The notes below the pieces were generated by a model that was not told the DNA's origin, searched no databases, and saw only the letters and a list, made by a program, of their open reading frames with translations. Below are positions 1 through 11,059 of a DNA stretch of 64,000 nucleotides, piece after piece; position 1 is the first letter of the stretch, and the number at the start of each line of letters is the position of its first letter. The DNA comes from Labia minor (lineage: Eukaryota > Arthropoda > Insecta > Dermaptera > Spongiphoridae): the NCBI GenBank assembly GCA_963082975.1, contig OY720344.1, positions 67,112,546 through 67,176,545 of the forward strand. The letters are read 5' to 3'. The translations under genes were made by a program, and so were the position numbers.

Positions 1-545
1 TAATATTGGATAAGAATTTAAAGCGAGGTCACAATCGGGTAACGCCTATTATCATTCAGTAAAGAGGCTTATCTCATCAAAACTTTTATCAAAATGGAAG
101 AAAATTGAAATATTTAAAACAATTATTTTGCCTGTTGTATTATATGGGTGGTCGATGTTCTTGAGAGAAAGTAGATTTAGAGAATTTGTTATTAGGATTG
201 TTTGCAGCATTTAAGGACCAAAGAAAGATGAGATCACCGAGCTATGGCGGAGATGGTATAATGCATCTCCAGATATAGTTAAGGTTATTAAGGTTATAAA
301 ATAGAGAAGGCTGGGATGGGAAGGGGTCATGACTAGAATGGTAAATTAAAGATCGGCGAAATATATTTGGAAAAACCGATTGGGAAACGTCCTGTATGAT
401 TGGGAAGACCAAGAACGTGGTGAGTGGACAATGTAGGAATGGACGTGGGACAGATGGGACAGGGTAGGAGTTAGATGGTTATAGCTCAGACTTGGGGGTT
501 ACTTTCGAGATCCGTAGAGCCAAAGGGATAGATAGATTGATATAA
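1..545 (+). pseudogene. RTE-clade reverse transcriptase, C-terminal remnant
   Basis: Translation from base 41 gives NAYYHSVKRLISSKLLSKWK, followed by KIEIFKTIILPVVLYGW. Later segments are GPKKDEITELWRRWYN, SPDIVKVIK and RRLGWEG. These match in order the connection and C-terminal region of RTE/BovB-type retrotransposon polyproteins, which usually read KTVILPVVLYG, then FGPKRDE, then IKSRRLRWAGHV. Stop codons interrupt every frame (for example after VCSI and after VIK), so it is dead. The catalytic palm lies outside the window. The piece sits inside a Helitron, because a second Helitron copy carries the same segment. Confidence 0.8.
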
Positions 546-773
546 CAAATACAATAGTAATATATATTTAATTTACTGATTAAATTAAAATATCTTTTAA
601 ATAAGAACTCAAAAAGATATGATAATATAATGTAATATACTGATTGCAACAAAATGGATGAAAACCTTTTACATACAGACTTTCAACGAAATACTATGTA
701 TTACTTCGGGGGTACAGGGGGCGGAGCCCCCGTCTAGATAAGAAGAGCGCCTTCGGCGCTCTGATTAGCTAGT
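1..773 (+). mobile_element. Helitron, 3' part, carrying an RTE reverse-transcriptase tail
   Basis: The right end has the marks of a canonical Helitron 3' terminus. A perfect hairpin GAGCGCC-TTC-GGCGCTC at 745-761 is followed seven bases later by CTAG at 769-772 and then a T. A second G/C hairpin (GGGGGC/GCCCCC type) sits just upstream at about 716-732. The same terminal block recurs at 7140-7268, where the element ends can be verified, so I read this as the same family. The 5' end lies outside the window. Upstream of the terminal block are about 545 bases of decayed RTE reverse-transcriptase tail, in the same order as in the second copy. Helitrons transpose by a rolling-circle mechanism and insert between A and T. 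This copy is non-autonomous as far as visible, with no Rep/helicase. Confidence 0.75.
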
Positions 774-2839
774 TTTAAATAAATATTAATTAAAAAATGA
801 AATTGTTTTTAAAATATAAATAATATACTGACATTTTTTAATATCAGAAAGGCAGAAGATACCATTTTCGACAGACTAATAAAATAAATTTTAGGACAAT
901 ATATAAATTTTAAACCACCGAACAGTGTTTGTACATAGAAAAAATCAATCTGTTATTTAACCCCAAAAATCTTTTAGTATAAAACATTCCATGCGTATTT
1001 AAATAAAATCAATAATATTTAACGTTTCTTTCTTTATAATTGTTCATATGTATTATTAATTAAGTTGATACTTCATTAATATTTTTTTTTGTGTGGGAGA
1101 ATGATAAATATATTTTGTAATTTGATTCTAAAATATTAAAATAAATATTTTTAATTTTATTTCAAATTTAATTTAAAATAGCATGATTTAGAGAATGTTA
1201 TTTGTATTAGTTTTTATATTATATATTTTTTTAAATTTGCATCTCAATTAAAAAGGATAATTTGTAAAATTATAGATATATTTTTAGTATCTATATATCC
1301 AGTATTTATATCTAATAAAATGAGGTTTTTCCTAGAATCATACGATTTTGGCAGGTTATTTATCATATATATATATATATATTTTTTTTTTACCAAACTT
1401 ATTTATTCATTCTGAAATTAAATTTAATAAAAACATATATCTAAATATAAGAATATTATATATATATATAAGTATATATAAGAAAAAACTAATATATATT
1501 CTAATCCAAATTTATCGAATTAACACAGTAATGGATTTATAAATATTTTTTTTAACAATTATATGACTTATTTCAGTAATTTACTTACACGAATATAAAC
1601 AAAATTTTAATGTGGTTTAAAGCAGAGTTTTTAAATTTCATCATAATTATATAATAATTAATAATTATTAATAATAGATATTAAACAAATATCTAATATA
1701 ATCGAGCCTTTAGTGTATTAGTGTATGATTATCATAGTAGTTAGGTGGGGAAATCACCAACCGACTTGTCTCGTGTTTAATTAATATAATATAGTATATC
1801 TTAAATAATTTAAATTACTATTCATATAACCAATAATGATAAATTAAAAAAAATTTTACTGAAAGTATAAATTCAAGAATAAAGCTATATTATTTGGGAT
1901 GAATCTAGACAGTTAAGAATAAGTTAACTTAAAAACTTTTTCTTAAAAAAAGCCGGCCTGTAATGAACCCATGTTTGAGATGAACAAGGCTGACTTTATT
2001 TTTCTAAATAAATATATTATATCTAAAATATTGTTTAATTATTTTTATACCTGAAAGATTTGAATAAAATAGCCGAAAATAAGTTAATTCTTTGAAAAGT
2101 ATAAATGAGTTTTTCACTAAGAAATAATTGATAAAATAGAGAGGGTGGAGTCGTGCAATCCACCACCAGCGTTAAATGAGTTAATTAAACAGTTTTCAGA
2201 AACCATTTATACTTTTAATCAAGTCATAAAAAAGTCTCTTTAAGTTTTATAATTTTAAATTAAATATTTATTAAAAACATGCAAAACCTGGTTCTTAAAC
2301 TAAAAACATATTTTACTACATTTTTTTTTACTTAAAATTCATTTGAATAAATCTAATAAAATATTTCCATATAATCGAGAGCAAAGAGGTAAAGTAAAAA
2401 AATCTATTTTTTTTTCTATATTCTTTTTTCTGATATTTTTATAAACAATTATTTAATTAGTTTTCCTTTTGATAGTAAAATAGAATTTATTTTATGCATA
2501 TTAAGAGAATATTTTAAAAAATTAAGAGAGTTAAAAAATATTACAAATATAATATGTGATATAATAACTGATTTTTTTAATTTCACTCATATTTACTAAT
2601 TTTGAGATTCAATATTCACTCCCCTCTATCCTTACAAAGCTACATTAATTAAAACATTTTGGAGGTCTTCTCCCAGTTCTTCATATCGTTTTTTTCTGTC
2701 TCAGCTTCAAGAGACTCAAACATTCTGCTTATAATCTTAGAAATATATTATCCTTTTCTATATGGCCCTAACATTATTTTTGACAAATTTAGAATTTGCC
2801 ACCGCTTTTTTGATTTTATATATTTTCATTTAAAAAATT
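774..2839. other. AT-rich intergenic DNA
   Basis: No gene was recognised. The stretch holds TA-rich simple sequence around 1364-1380 and 1453-1480. Around 1707-1735 there is a weak echo of the tRNA-like head seen at 16998-17023 (AGTGTATTAGTG). Short open frames here are low-complexity Ile/Tyr runs and are not supported as genes. Confidence 0.6.
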
Positions 2840-2857
2840 AATTTCCATAAATTAATT
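2840..2857 (+). repeat. Target site duplication, left (18 bp)
   Basis: Direct repeat aatttccataaattaatt, an exact match to 3591-3608, bounding the retroelement between them. Confidence 0.9.
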
Positions 2858-3590
2858 CTTCTTCTTCTTCTTCTTAGCCTTATTTCCCACGGGGTGTGGG
2901 GTCGGCTCTCGTTAATTGGCGCCAACTAAATCTGTTGTTGGCGTCGTCTGTAGAGAGACCAGATGCCATTAGATCTCCCGTTATACGGCAGGACCAGCTG
3001 GTTTTTTTTTTTTTTTTTTTTTTTTTAGGCCTCCCAAGCGGTCTTTGGTACTCAAACTTCGATGACGGTGATGATGGTGTTGACGACTTTGATGCAGCTG
3101 TGGACGATTTGAGTGAGGTTGATGACAATGATGCTGATGCTGACCGATGTGACGATGCTCGTGTCGGTGATGATGTCGATGTTGATATTGATGTGGATGT
3201 GGATGTGGATATGTTGGACTATCTTCTTTAGCCCACCTCGTCCATAGGTGGGTAACCCTAACCCATTTCTCGCATCGCCCGGGTGCTGACAATGCGCGTC
3301 GCTTGCAGGGGACGCCCCAGCCGTTAACCGTATAACATTTCTCCATTAATTGTTGATGCGACGCGAAGATGATCCAGCCGGCCTGTCGCTACAGCCTGAC
3401 GCGTGGATTGGAAAGAAGGAAGAGGAAATAAAGGGGATTGGGTCTGGATGGATGATTTGGGTAGGGCATGCACTCCCTCGGTCGAGGAATGAGAGAAAAT
3501 GCATGTGCTCGCGTAGGGCAGTGGGCGCCACTCACTGAGGTAGATCTGTCTCTCACCGGGATCGTGAGAAGGTATCTACCCGCTACCCGC
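2858..3590 (-). mobile_element. GC-rich non-autonomous retroelement with AAG tail and 18-bp TSD
   Basis: The 733-base segment is much more GC-rich than its surroundings. It is flanked by an exact 18-base direct repeat, aatttccataaattaatt, at 2840-2857 and 3591-3608. On the minus strand it ends in GGCTAAGAAGAAGAAG, an AAG-type microsatellite tail. This is the form expected of an element inserted by target-primed reverse transcription and read on the minus strand. It contains an internal run of more than 20 A residues (minus strand, 3001-3026), a GAT/CAT trinucleotide-rich block at 3061-3215, and a GC-rich 5' region. I see no reverse transcriptase. The Asp-rich and His-rich open frames across the block are products of the trinucleotide repeat. 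It is best called a SINE-like or composite non-LTR element. The tail resembles those at 14109 and 29562. Confidence 0.75.
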
Positions 3591-3608
3591 AATTTCCATA
3601 AATTAATT
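3591..3608 (+). repeat. Target site duplication, right (18 bp)
   Basis: Exact copy of 2840-2857, on the 5' side of the minus-strand retroelement. Confidence 0.9.
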
Positions 3609-5385
3609 AGCATAATTAATAAGTATTAGCGTTATTTTATTATCGTAAAATAGTCATGTATTATATAATTTTCAAAAAAAGGGACAAAGAGAACTTTTTG
3701 GGGTTGGCATTTCCAAATCGACATGGGTTCCTCAGCCTCATTCATTTTTTAGCTGGCTGATAAGGCACACCGTTTGAGCCTCTTTCCTGGAAGTATAATT
3801 ATAGCTTTGCTATAATATTTGAAATTAATTTCGTTTAAGTAAATCTTACTTTTTATTTCCCCTCCCCCCCCACCCTCGCGTCTTTTCAACCAGTTTTTGT
3901 CATTATCAATGGCATTCAAAGTGTCAGTACAAACATTTTTGAGACCTCGTCGTTAAAATGAGAGAATTTTAGTCACCATTTTTGTAAACTCTCTTTTTAT
4001 CAACTCCTACAATTTTAGAGATCAAATCAGATTACTGATTTTTCGATATTGTCATCCGTTTTTAACGTGAAAGGGGGATACGAACGTGAATAATCTTGAT
4101 AATCTTCATGGCCATCTTGACAACGTTTAAACCATTCAAAAACACTTGCACACGATAAATATTCATTGACATACTCTTCTTTCAATCAATTATAAGGTAA
4201 AATAGAGATTCAGAAATAATTTCTATTTTTTTACACTTAACACACATTTCGTTAAGTAAATTTGAAATTTTACCCCTTCCTATACCCCCGTTGCTTTTTT
4301 GTCGATTTTAGATAGCTTCTAATACAAATGGAACAATTAAGAATTTAAAAAATTACTTTTATCCTATTATTTTTCTAATCTAATTAGCAATCGTACTAGA
4401 TACATATCTATAAATTAATAACAAATATAGTAAATAGTTTTGACAAGATTCATCATCCGTTAGCTTTGCGATGTTGTTATTAATAAATTATAGGACGATT
4501 GATTTACAACTATTAGACATTCTCGCCACCATTAATGCATATAGATGACCCAATCTCAAACTATTATAAATTCATGTAATCTATCTTTGTACGAGTTTAT
4601 AATTGATAAGATTACTCCAAGAGTTAACTGACATTCCTAGATAGATATTTTCAACGGACAATGAATTCTATAATAGAATGTGACTTTGATAAATTTACAA
4701 TGCAATCAGCAAAAGGACAAGTACAATCACTAGATGATCATGATCTCTCCTCTATTTCTCTCTCACTGTATTGATTAAACTAATTAGTCCAATAATTAAT
4801 TCTAATTGAAATATTGCATGTAAGAATAAATAGGAGAGGTAAAAAAATTATTCTTTCTAAAAAATTTACCATGTCGCCAGAGATAGTATTGCAATCACAA
4901 AAATTTTCGTTGTCGAGATTTTGATGTTTTTATATGTTTTGAAGGTTCCTGAATCATTTTCACAAAGGTTGAGAAAAATGTCTGTGAGTATGTGTGTGTA
5001 GACAAGATTACGCCAAAAAGGTTTGAGCTAGAATAATGAAATTTGGTTCACGAGCATTATTCGAAATTTGTAGTTTTCAGATATGTAGCTCATCCGGAAG
5101 AGGGTCCTTACCTACCACGTTTTCATTTTTTTCACTAAACTGACGGTAAAAATAAATATATATGTTTGAAAGTTTTTCACATAATTAAAAATTGTATAAA
5201 ATTGCTATATATAGAATTTCTGCTTGATTGATTCACTGAAAGTACCGAAATTAATTTTTTAACAAATAGCCAAACACGAGCTGGTTTAAGATAAATATTA
5301 TTTATTTGATAAAAATTGTAGAGTGAAATAAATTCATTCAATGTATTTGGATGACTTTTAATTTAGGAATGAATAAGTGTTGGGT
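3609..5385. other. Intergenic DNA with probable transposon debris
   Basis: No gene was recognised. The segment 4975-5110 (TCTGTGAGTATGTGTGTGTAG, then GAAATTTGG and repetitive-looking text) resembles the terminal regions of Helitron-like elements in style, but I could not pair it with another copy here. The rest is AT-rich, with one pyrimidine/C run near 3860-3875. Confidence 0.4.
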
Positions 5386-5630
5386 GTTTTAACCTCTTAC
5401 TTTTGTTCATCCTATGCAAGGACAACGCTGATCACGTCGGTTATGTAAATTTCGTGTCCTTTGATTAGTAGAATGGGTACTATCAACCTTTACCTTGATT
5501 TTCTTGATGGGAGGCGCTACTTTTTATCAAGTAGCTTCCCAGGCTAGGTTGATTCCGTCCCATAGACCCCAACTAGAGAAATTCACTTGCAAATTCGGGG
5601 ACTTGAGCCCGGGACTACAAGCAAGAGGGT
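5386..5630 (-). mobile_element. tRNA-derived SINE, family 1 (copy 1)
   Basis: Reverse-complement match to the fuller copy at 24490-24791. It shares the B-box region near 5600-5618 (minus strand TCCCGGGCTCAAGTCCC), the body motif CTAGTTGGGGTCTATGGGAC, the segment around 5505-5535 containing AAAGTAGCGCC, and the tail with AGCGTTGTCCTTGC. The sequence is diverged and its tRNA-like 5' end is replaced beyond about 5628. SINEs of this type are transcribed by RNA polymerase III from internal A and B boxes and mobilised by a LINE. Confidence 0.75.
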
Positions 5631-5711
5631 TCAGACAGTTAAGTTTTTAGTTAAGTATTAGCCAATTTTTGATACATAATTTTTTTTATCTTATAACATA
5701 ACAAATAAGTT

Positions 5712-5727
5712 GACCTGTGGTCAGGTC
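5712..5727 (-). repeat. 3' terminal hairpin of HINE copy A
   Basis: Perfect 6-bp stem GACCTG/CAGGTC with a TGGT loop, just outside the internal copy of the ACCGACCGACG repeat. Copy C has the same stem with loop GCCA at 52093-52108. Confidence 0.8.
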
Positions 5728-6239
5728 CGAACCGACCGACGGTTTGAAGTAAATTAATTTCCAGCTACAGAAATAATTTCAAATAATTTTAATATCTATA
5801 TATTTAATACGATAGTGTCCGTCTGTACGCAAAAAACTCCAGAGCCTAAACTACAAGGAGTAAGGTAACCAAATTTTTCTGAGGTGAAGGGTACCTCAAA
5901 TGATGAAAAATAAAAAAGAAATTAGAATCTTAGGTAACTCCTGAGCTGAGCTGCGGGTGTTCCATTTTCCAGAAATATATATAAAGGAGAGTTTGTATGA
6001 ATGTAATTTGTTTACTTTTTTGCTGTCATAGAAACAGATTTATATATATATATAATTAGAACCTCTCTCTCCCCCTCTATTTAAAATTTTAAAAAATGGA
6101 GTGTTCTAGCCAAATTAAGAAATTTAAATGCCTTATGCAACATTAATAGGTAAATGAATTGGACTGGAAGAGGAGACATGATTAGAGAAATTGGGCAAAA
6201 ATCAACCGAAATGTAATTAAACAAAAAAATTCAAGAATT

Positions 6240-7030
6240 ATGTTACGGATACGACTTACATACAATTAACATACAAAATGTAGAATTTGAAAAAGTATAA
6301 ATATTTAAATACTTAAGATCTCTAATCACGAAGGATAATAATATTCGAGAAGAATTTAAATCGACGTTGTAATTGAGTAACGCCTATGCAGTAAAGGGGC
6401 TTATCTCATCAAAAAGGATCAAAATTAAAATATATAAAACAATTATTTTTCATGTTGATCGATGACTAGGGTGACCATATTTCGAAAACACCAAACCGGG
6501 ACAAACGGTATACCTTTTTTTTAGAACTAAATTGAAAAAATTTTGAAAAAAAAATTACGAAATGTCCTAAATATTGAAAAAACAGTAGGGTGTCCCGAAG
6601 ACATTTTTGGGACAGAGCACCTAAAGACGGGACGTTTGGTCACCCTATCGATGACTCTGGGAGACGAGAGTAGATTTGGAGTATTTGTGAGATTAATATT
6701 GTTCGCAGAATTTATAGGCCAAAAGAAGATGAGGTCACAGGGAGATGGCGGAGATGGCATAACGAGAAATAATGTCCAGATATAGTTAAAGTTATAAAAT
6801 CAAGAAGGCTGGGATGGAAAGGGGACGTGGTTGGAATTGGAGAAACTAGAAATTGGGAGAAACCGATTGGGAAACATCCGGTGGAAGACCAAGGACCAAG
6901 GTGGGTGGACAATGAAGGAAGGGACATGGGAGAGATGGGACAGGGTAGGATTTGGTTGTAGCTCAGGGTAGGGACGCTTAGAGAAATGTGGATGCTGCGG
7001 CTAAGAACTTTCAAAAACTGTAGAGACACA
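6240..7030 (+). pseudogene. RTE reverse-transcriptase tail inside the Helitron
   Basis: Fragments read IFKYLRSLITKDNNIREEF (near 6300-6357), then SNAYAVKGLISSK. After the MITE come RPKEDEVTGRWRRWHN-like text and SRRLGWKG. This is the region downstream of the RTE palm, starting at the YLGSxI motif, slightly more upstream than the copy at 1-545. Stops and frameshifts are frequent. It occupies the same place relative to the Helitron 3' end as the first copy, so the piece probably belonged to the Helitron before both copies were made. Confidence 0.75.
6468..6646. mobile_element. 179-bp hAT-like MITE
   Basis: Termini are AGGGTGACCA and its complement TGGTCACCCT. It is flanked by the exact direct repeat atcgatgact at 6458-6467 and 6647-6656. 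It interrupts the RTE fragment, which reads on after it. The GGGTGACC terminus with a nearby CCGGGAC-type motif resembles known hAT-type MITEs. The 10-base duplication is longer than the usual 8 for hAT, so the class is inferred. There is no coding sequence; the two short open frames across it are non-coding. Confidence 0.8.
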
Positions 7031-7238
7031 GAGTTAGATAAATATAACATATACAATAATAATATATAATTAATTTACTGATTAAATTAAAATATATTTT
7101 ACAAGAAAACAAACACATGTCTTATCTACTTACTCTGATTGAAACAAAATGGATGAAAACCTTTTACATACAGACTTTCAACCAAATACTATGTATCACT
7201 CGGGGGTACAGGGGGCGGAGCCCCCGTGTAGGTGTGAA

Positions 7239-7268
7239 GAGCGCCTTCCAGGCGCTCTGATCAGCTAG
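7239..7268 (+). repeat. Helitron 3' terminal hairpin and CTAG
   Basis: Stem GAGCGCC/GGCGCTC with loop TTCCA (7239-7257), then TGATCAG and CTAG (7265-7268). The spacing is the same as in the first copy (745-772). Confidence 0.85.
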
Positions 7269-7986
7269 TATCTATTAATGTAATAAAAAACAGATATGGA
7301 TATAACATAAATATTTTTAATTTTATTTTATTTCTAATATATATGTAAGACCAGGCTGTGACGTCATGAATCGCTGGATGACAACATATAATTTTAATAA
7401 TAATAATGATTTTTCTCGATAATAAAACCAATACAAAGTGCATGATTCGTGGTGACATGTAAAAAATCTCCTCGTGTGAAATTTGGTGTGAAAAAAACCT
7501 TTCCCTTCCTATCGTCGATCGCTAATACTACCACTTCTGGTTTTACACCAAAAGTTGATCAATTCATCATACTGATGCATTAAGTAAATATAGCAAATTT
7601 CATCAAAATCCGTTGAGCCGTTCAAGCTGTACACATCTATACGGACACACAGACGGACAGACATTATGCTAAAAATACTTTTTTCTGTTAAGAAAATGCA
7701 TGATTCGTGGAGATATGTAAAAATCTCCACATGTGAAGTTTGGTGTAAAAAAAATACCTCCCTTACTATCGTCGGTCGGTAAAAAGGGTTTACAATAATT
7801 TTTGCAGACAATTATTATTTATTAATTACATTAGGTGATGTTAAGAAAGTCAACCAACTCCCTACGAAGCGTCTTTAGGTATTTTAACACTGCATTATAT
7901 ACATTATATCTCTTAAATCTGTTAAATTATTGTTTCTCAAAACACTTTTATTATTAGTATGTTACCTTGTGATAAATGAAAAAAAA

Positions 7987-8020
7987 ACAATACCTCCCTT
8001 ACTATCGTTAGTCGGTAAAA
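7987..8020 (-). repeat. HINE 5'-end fragment (E)
   Basis: The complement of the HINE 5' end (AATACCTCCCTTACTATCG, then TTAGTCGGTAAAAA) is present alone. Only the terminal 35-40 bases are recognisable. Confidence 0.6.
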
Positions 8021-9835
8021 ATTCTTTAACCTTCTCTACTATTGATTGATTTTTAAAGTTCTCGGAATTGCCTATAGCAACTGTAAAATTTTATAATTAA
8101 AATACTGGTAAATATATCTGATAATTGAAATCAATTGGTTCGCGATTTAGAGAGAATCAAATGTAACAATTGAAATTGACAATCATTTTTTCTAATATAA
8201 TAATTTACATGGAAATATTTATAATTAATTCATCATATTATAATAAATGAATAAAAATAAATCTATTTTATTTTGTATTCTATATTTAAAGAGGAAATAT
8301 AAATAAGAAAAATGCAAAGTGCCAACTGTGAATTTTTAATAAAAATGTGAAGGCTTAGTTAAACTAGAAGTAGAAAAGGAGGGTTATTACGGAGACGAAG
8401 GGATTCAGATCTCGTCTTGGGAGCTCGAACATTCGTATGCATTTATACCCAACATTTGTTTCATTCGGATCGGATTTGAAAATTCTAACCATGCAAGAGA
8501 GTTTTATTCCAAAGATGTCTAACGAAGAAGCCCTTTTCTCTTTAAAATTTATATTAGCATCAATCTCAACCTACTGATTATTTATATTTCATCTGACAAA
8601 TAAATGCTCTAGAAGTAGTAAGAATAGATTTCAATTCTTTCACTTCTTTTTTTTTTATAAAACTAGTTTTATTTAAGAAAATGAATAATATGTGAGGTGC
8701 TTCTTTTCATGGGTAATTCAATCTTTATTTGGAGGCTCCCTAAAAGAAACTGAACTTAATTTTCTATTAACGTTTTTATTTCAATCTTAAACTCAAACCT
8801 TCATTGAAATTGCATTACTTAACACTTATCTAATTTTTTATTCTATATTTCAAAAGACTTTAAAATCAATTTTTCTAATTCTTGAGATAATATAATAATC
8901 ATATATTTTTCTTCATTTCATAGACATGACACTTGTGAAATTTCTCTATCAAATGATTTAGAAAATCATCTTAGTTCATGAAAACTGAAGTTATACTTAT
9001 GAGATGGTATTGCAGATAAATGATTCTGAATCAATAATCAATCCATTAGAAAAGTATTGTTTGTCCCAAAAAAAAATTGTCAAATAAAATCAAACATTAA
9101 AACATCATCATTATAAAAATGTATTAGTAAAAGGAAAAAAAAACACTTAGAAGGAAAAGAATTTACATAAAATAATTTTCAAAGTAGAATTACATTTTCA
9201 TTTAGTGGTTCATTTATTTAATTGGAAAAAGAGATCTATCTTTCTATTTTGAATTTTAATCAACAAGACATGACACCAATTGAGGGTGCTGAGAGAAGTT
9301 ACTGCTGATCGACATGACTTTTCTCATTATTAGCTTTAAAGTATTCCGAGAATGGTAAAGAAGGAGTGGTAGTCGATAAAGAATGATGGAGGTCGTTGCA
9401 ATAGAAGACAGATGGACTCGAGAATATAGAGAGAAGTCGATGGGGTGGTGAATAGGCAGAGGAAGGGTTGACCGGGAAGGGCAGATGGGCGTAAAGCTGT
9501 GCGTGTGTCGAATATGCTTCAATTCATTTAGCAAGCAGCCAACGGCTCTCCAAAACGGACAATTAAACCCTTGGTCAACTCGACACGTCAATGCCGTCAG
9601 ATTTGTGCGCTCTGATTATAACAAGTGGTTAATACTCCAAATGGGTTAGTTTAGAGCTGACTTAAATCGAATCAATTTAAATGTGATATTTATCGGTATA
9701 TATTTATATTTTATCCTTTTATGTTAAATAAAGAGACGGGTATAGTTAAAATGTTATCTCTAATCATCTAATCATGTATTAAATGCAGTTTATGTCAAAT
9801 ATTTTATATTAATGATAATTAATATAAATATAAAT

Positions 9836-9872
<37 letters not shown>

Positions 9873-10864
9873 CATTATCTCTGAAAATATGAATAACAAA
9901 TTAATATATATTCCTATTTGTTCACGTGAAACGTCAATGAAGTTGTTAATAGGAATTAATATAAGATTACAATTTTTAAAAAAGATATTTCCATAAAACT
10001 AAAAATTAGATTTTTCAATAATAATTTTTATCGATGTGAAATTAAAAAACAATACAATTATAATACTTATACGATTTAATTAAAATTAATAATAATTACT
10101 ATTCACCCATTTAAATAATTGAATTAATGTATATTCAACTAAAATGCAATTAATTCTTGCTGTGGCCTTAGGTCCTTGAGTATGGTATTAGAGTTTGAAA
10201 TTCCCCTCTTTAAAGCTTCAATGAAATGAGAAATAATCTAAGCCATCGGATCACAAGATCAGTAGTTAATAGAAACTACTTTGCCCTATTGCTACCAGGT
10301 ATAAACAATTCAACTTAATTAAGTAAGATAAGTTTCAAATGGCAAACTAAGAGTTATTTCCAACAGAAAAATTAACAATTAAAAATTTTGCAAAATTAAA
10401 TTTAAAGTATTAACTAGAAACTACGTTGTTGAGGTAGGAACAATAAGAATAAAGCTATAAAGAAATAAGCAATGTTAATAGAATAACTCAAAAATGCGTA
10501 ATAAAAAAGTCACGAGGCCCGTATTTTTTTCCTTTCGCGAACTACAAATTAATAAACACTTTATTTTAATTTTTACATAAATTTTACTAACCAAAATCAT
10601 ACAAAATTTAATTTAATTAAATTGTTTATTAATTTGGTTTTTAGTTTATTATTAGAAGAGTATAAATAAAATATATTTAAATTTATAAAAAAATCAAAAT
10701 TTTAAATAGTGGGGGGATTGGATTGAGGCAATATACCTAAACATGCAAGAAGTGAAAAAATTTCATCAATTAAAATGATAAAATTTTTTTATTTTATTCT
10801 CAAATATTGAAAAAAAACCTATGACTTGTTTGTTTTATGAATATAATAATTGCTTGTTGCCTAA
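8021..10864. other. Intergenic DNA with one GC-richer island
   Basis: Mostly AT-rich and without recognised genes. The island at about 9250-9640 is noticeably richer in G and C and has no repeat partner that I could find in the window. The 111-residue frame across it on the minus strand has no recognised domain. A perfect (AT)15 run lies at 9841-9870. Confidence 0.5.
9841..9870. repeat. (AT)n microsatellite
   Basis: Fifteen uninterrupted AT units. Confidence 0.95.
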
Positions 10865-11055
10865 GCAGGGTAAAGGTGTTGTATGGTTAGTATAACGGAT
10901 CCTCTCAAACTTTATCTTGATTTCCTTGATTGGAGACCACTACTTGTTATATCCAATTTTGATCACGTAGAATAGGTGGATCTAGATTACAAAGACCCCA
11001 GCTAGAGAAAAATTCCCTTGCCAGGCCCGGAACTTGAATCCAAGTCTATGAGGTC
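10865..11055 (-). mobile_element. tRNA-derived SINE, family 1 (copy 2, degraded)
   Basis: Reverse-complement match to the 24490 copy: GGGTCTTTGTAATCTAG-like body, TTCTCTAGCTGGGGTC, then CCGGGCCTGGCAAGGG and an eroded B box at about 11020-11040. It directly abuts HINE copy B, whose outer hairpin arm is missing at this junction. Confidence 0.65.
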
Positions 11056-11059
11056 ATAC

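Larger units (their letters stand above)
5795..7268 (+). mobile_element. Complete non-autonomous Helitron inserted in HINE copy A
   Basis: Both ends are defined. The left end starts with TC at 5795-5796 after a host A (5794). The right end is CTAG at 7265-7268 before a host T (7269), with hairpin GAGCGCC-TTCCA-GGCGCTC at 7239-7257. The host sequence across the junction, once rejoined, equals the unoccupied site in HINE copy B (11138/11139), which proves an A|T insertion without target duplication. The 5' 280 bases contain Helitron-like text (CCGTCTGTACGC). The middle carries an RTE reverse-transcriptase tail (about 6240-7030) interrupted by a 179-bp MITE. The final 130 bases match the other copy at 640-773. 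There is no Rep/helicase, so transposition would have needed an autonomous partner. Confidence 0.9.
5700..7785 (-). mobile_element. HINE (Helentron-like) copy A, split by a Helitron
   Basis: On the minus strand the element starts near 7780-7785 with the terminal repeat ACCGACCGACG (complement at 7770-7780). It ends at the left with the inverted copy of that repeat (5731-5741 on the plus strand), followed by a hairpin GACCTG-TGGT-CAGGTC at 5712-5727. The body matches copies B and C. A 1474-bp Helitron (5795-7268) separates the 3' 95 bases (5700-5794) from the rest (7269-7785). Joining 5794 to 7269 restores the continuous sequence found in copy B at 11131-11150. The element has no coding capacity. 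Confidence 0.85.

Noticed and set aside
2896..3231. Asp-rich 111-residue frame and His-rich minus-strand frame
   Set aside because: Both are readings of the same GAT/CAT trinucleotide block in a retroelement, open in several frames at once.
6712..7056. 114-residue minus-strand frame
   Set aside because: Antisense of the RTE tail inside the Helitron.
9256..9591. 111-residue minus-strand frame over a GC-richer island
   Set aside because: No domain, low-complexity Ser/Leu/His composition and no neighbouring gene signals.
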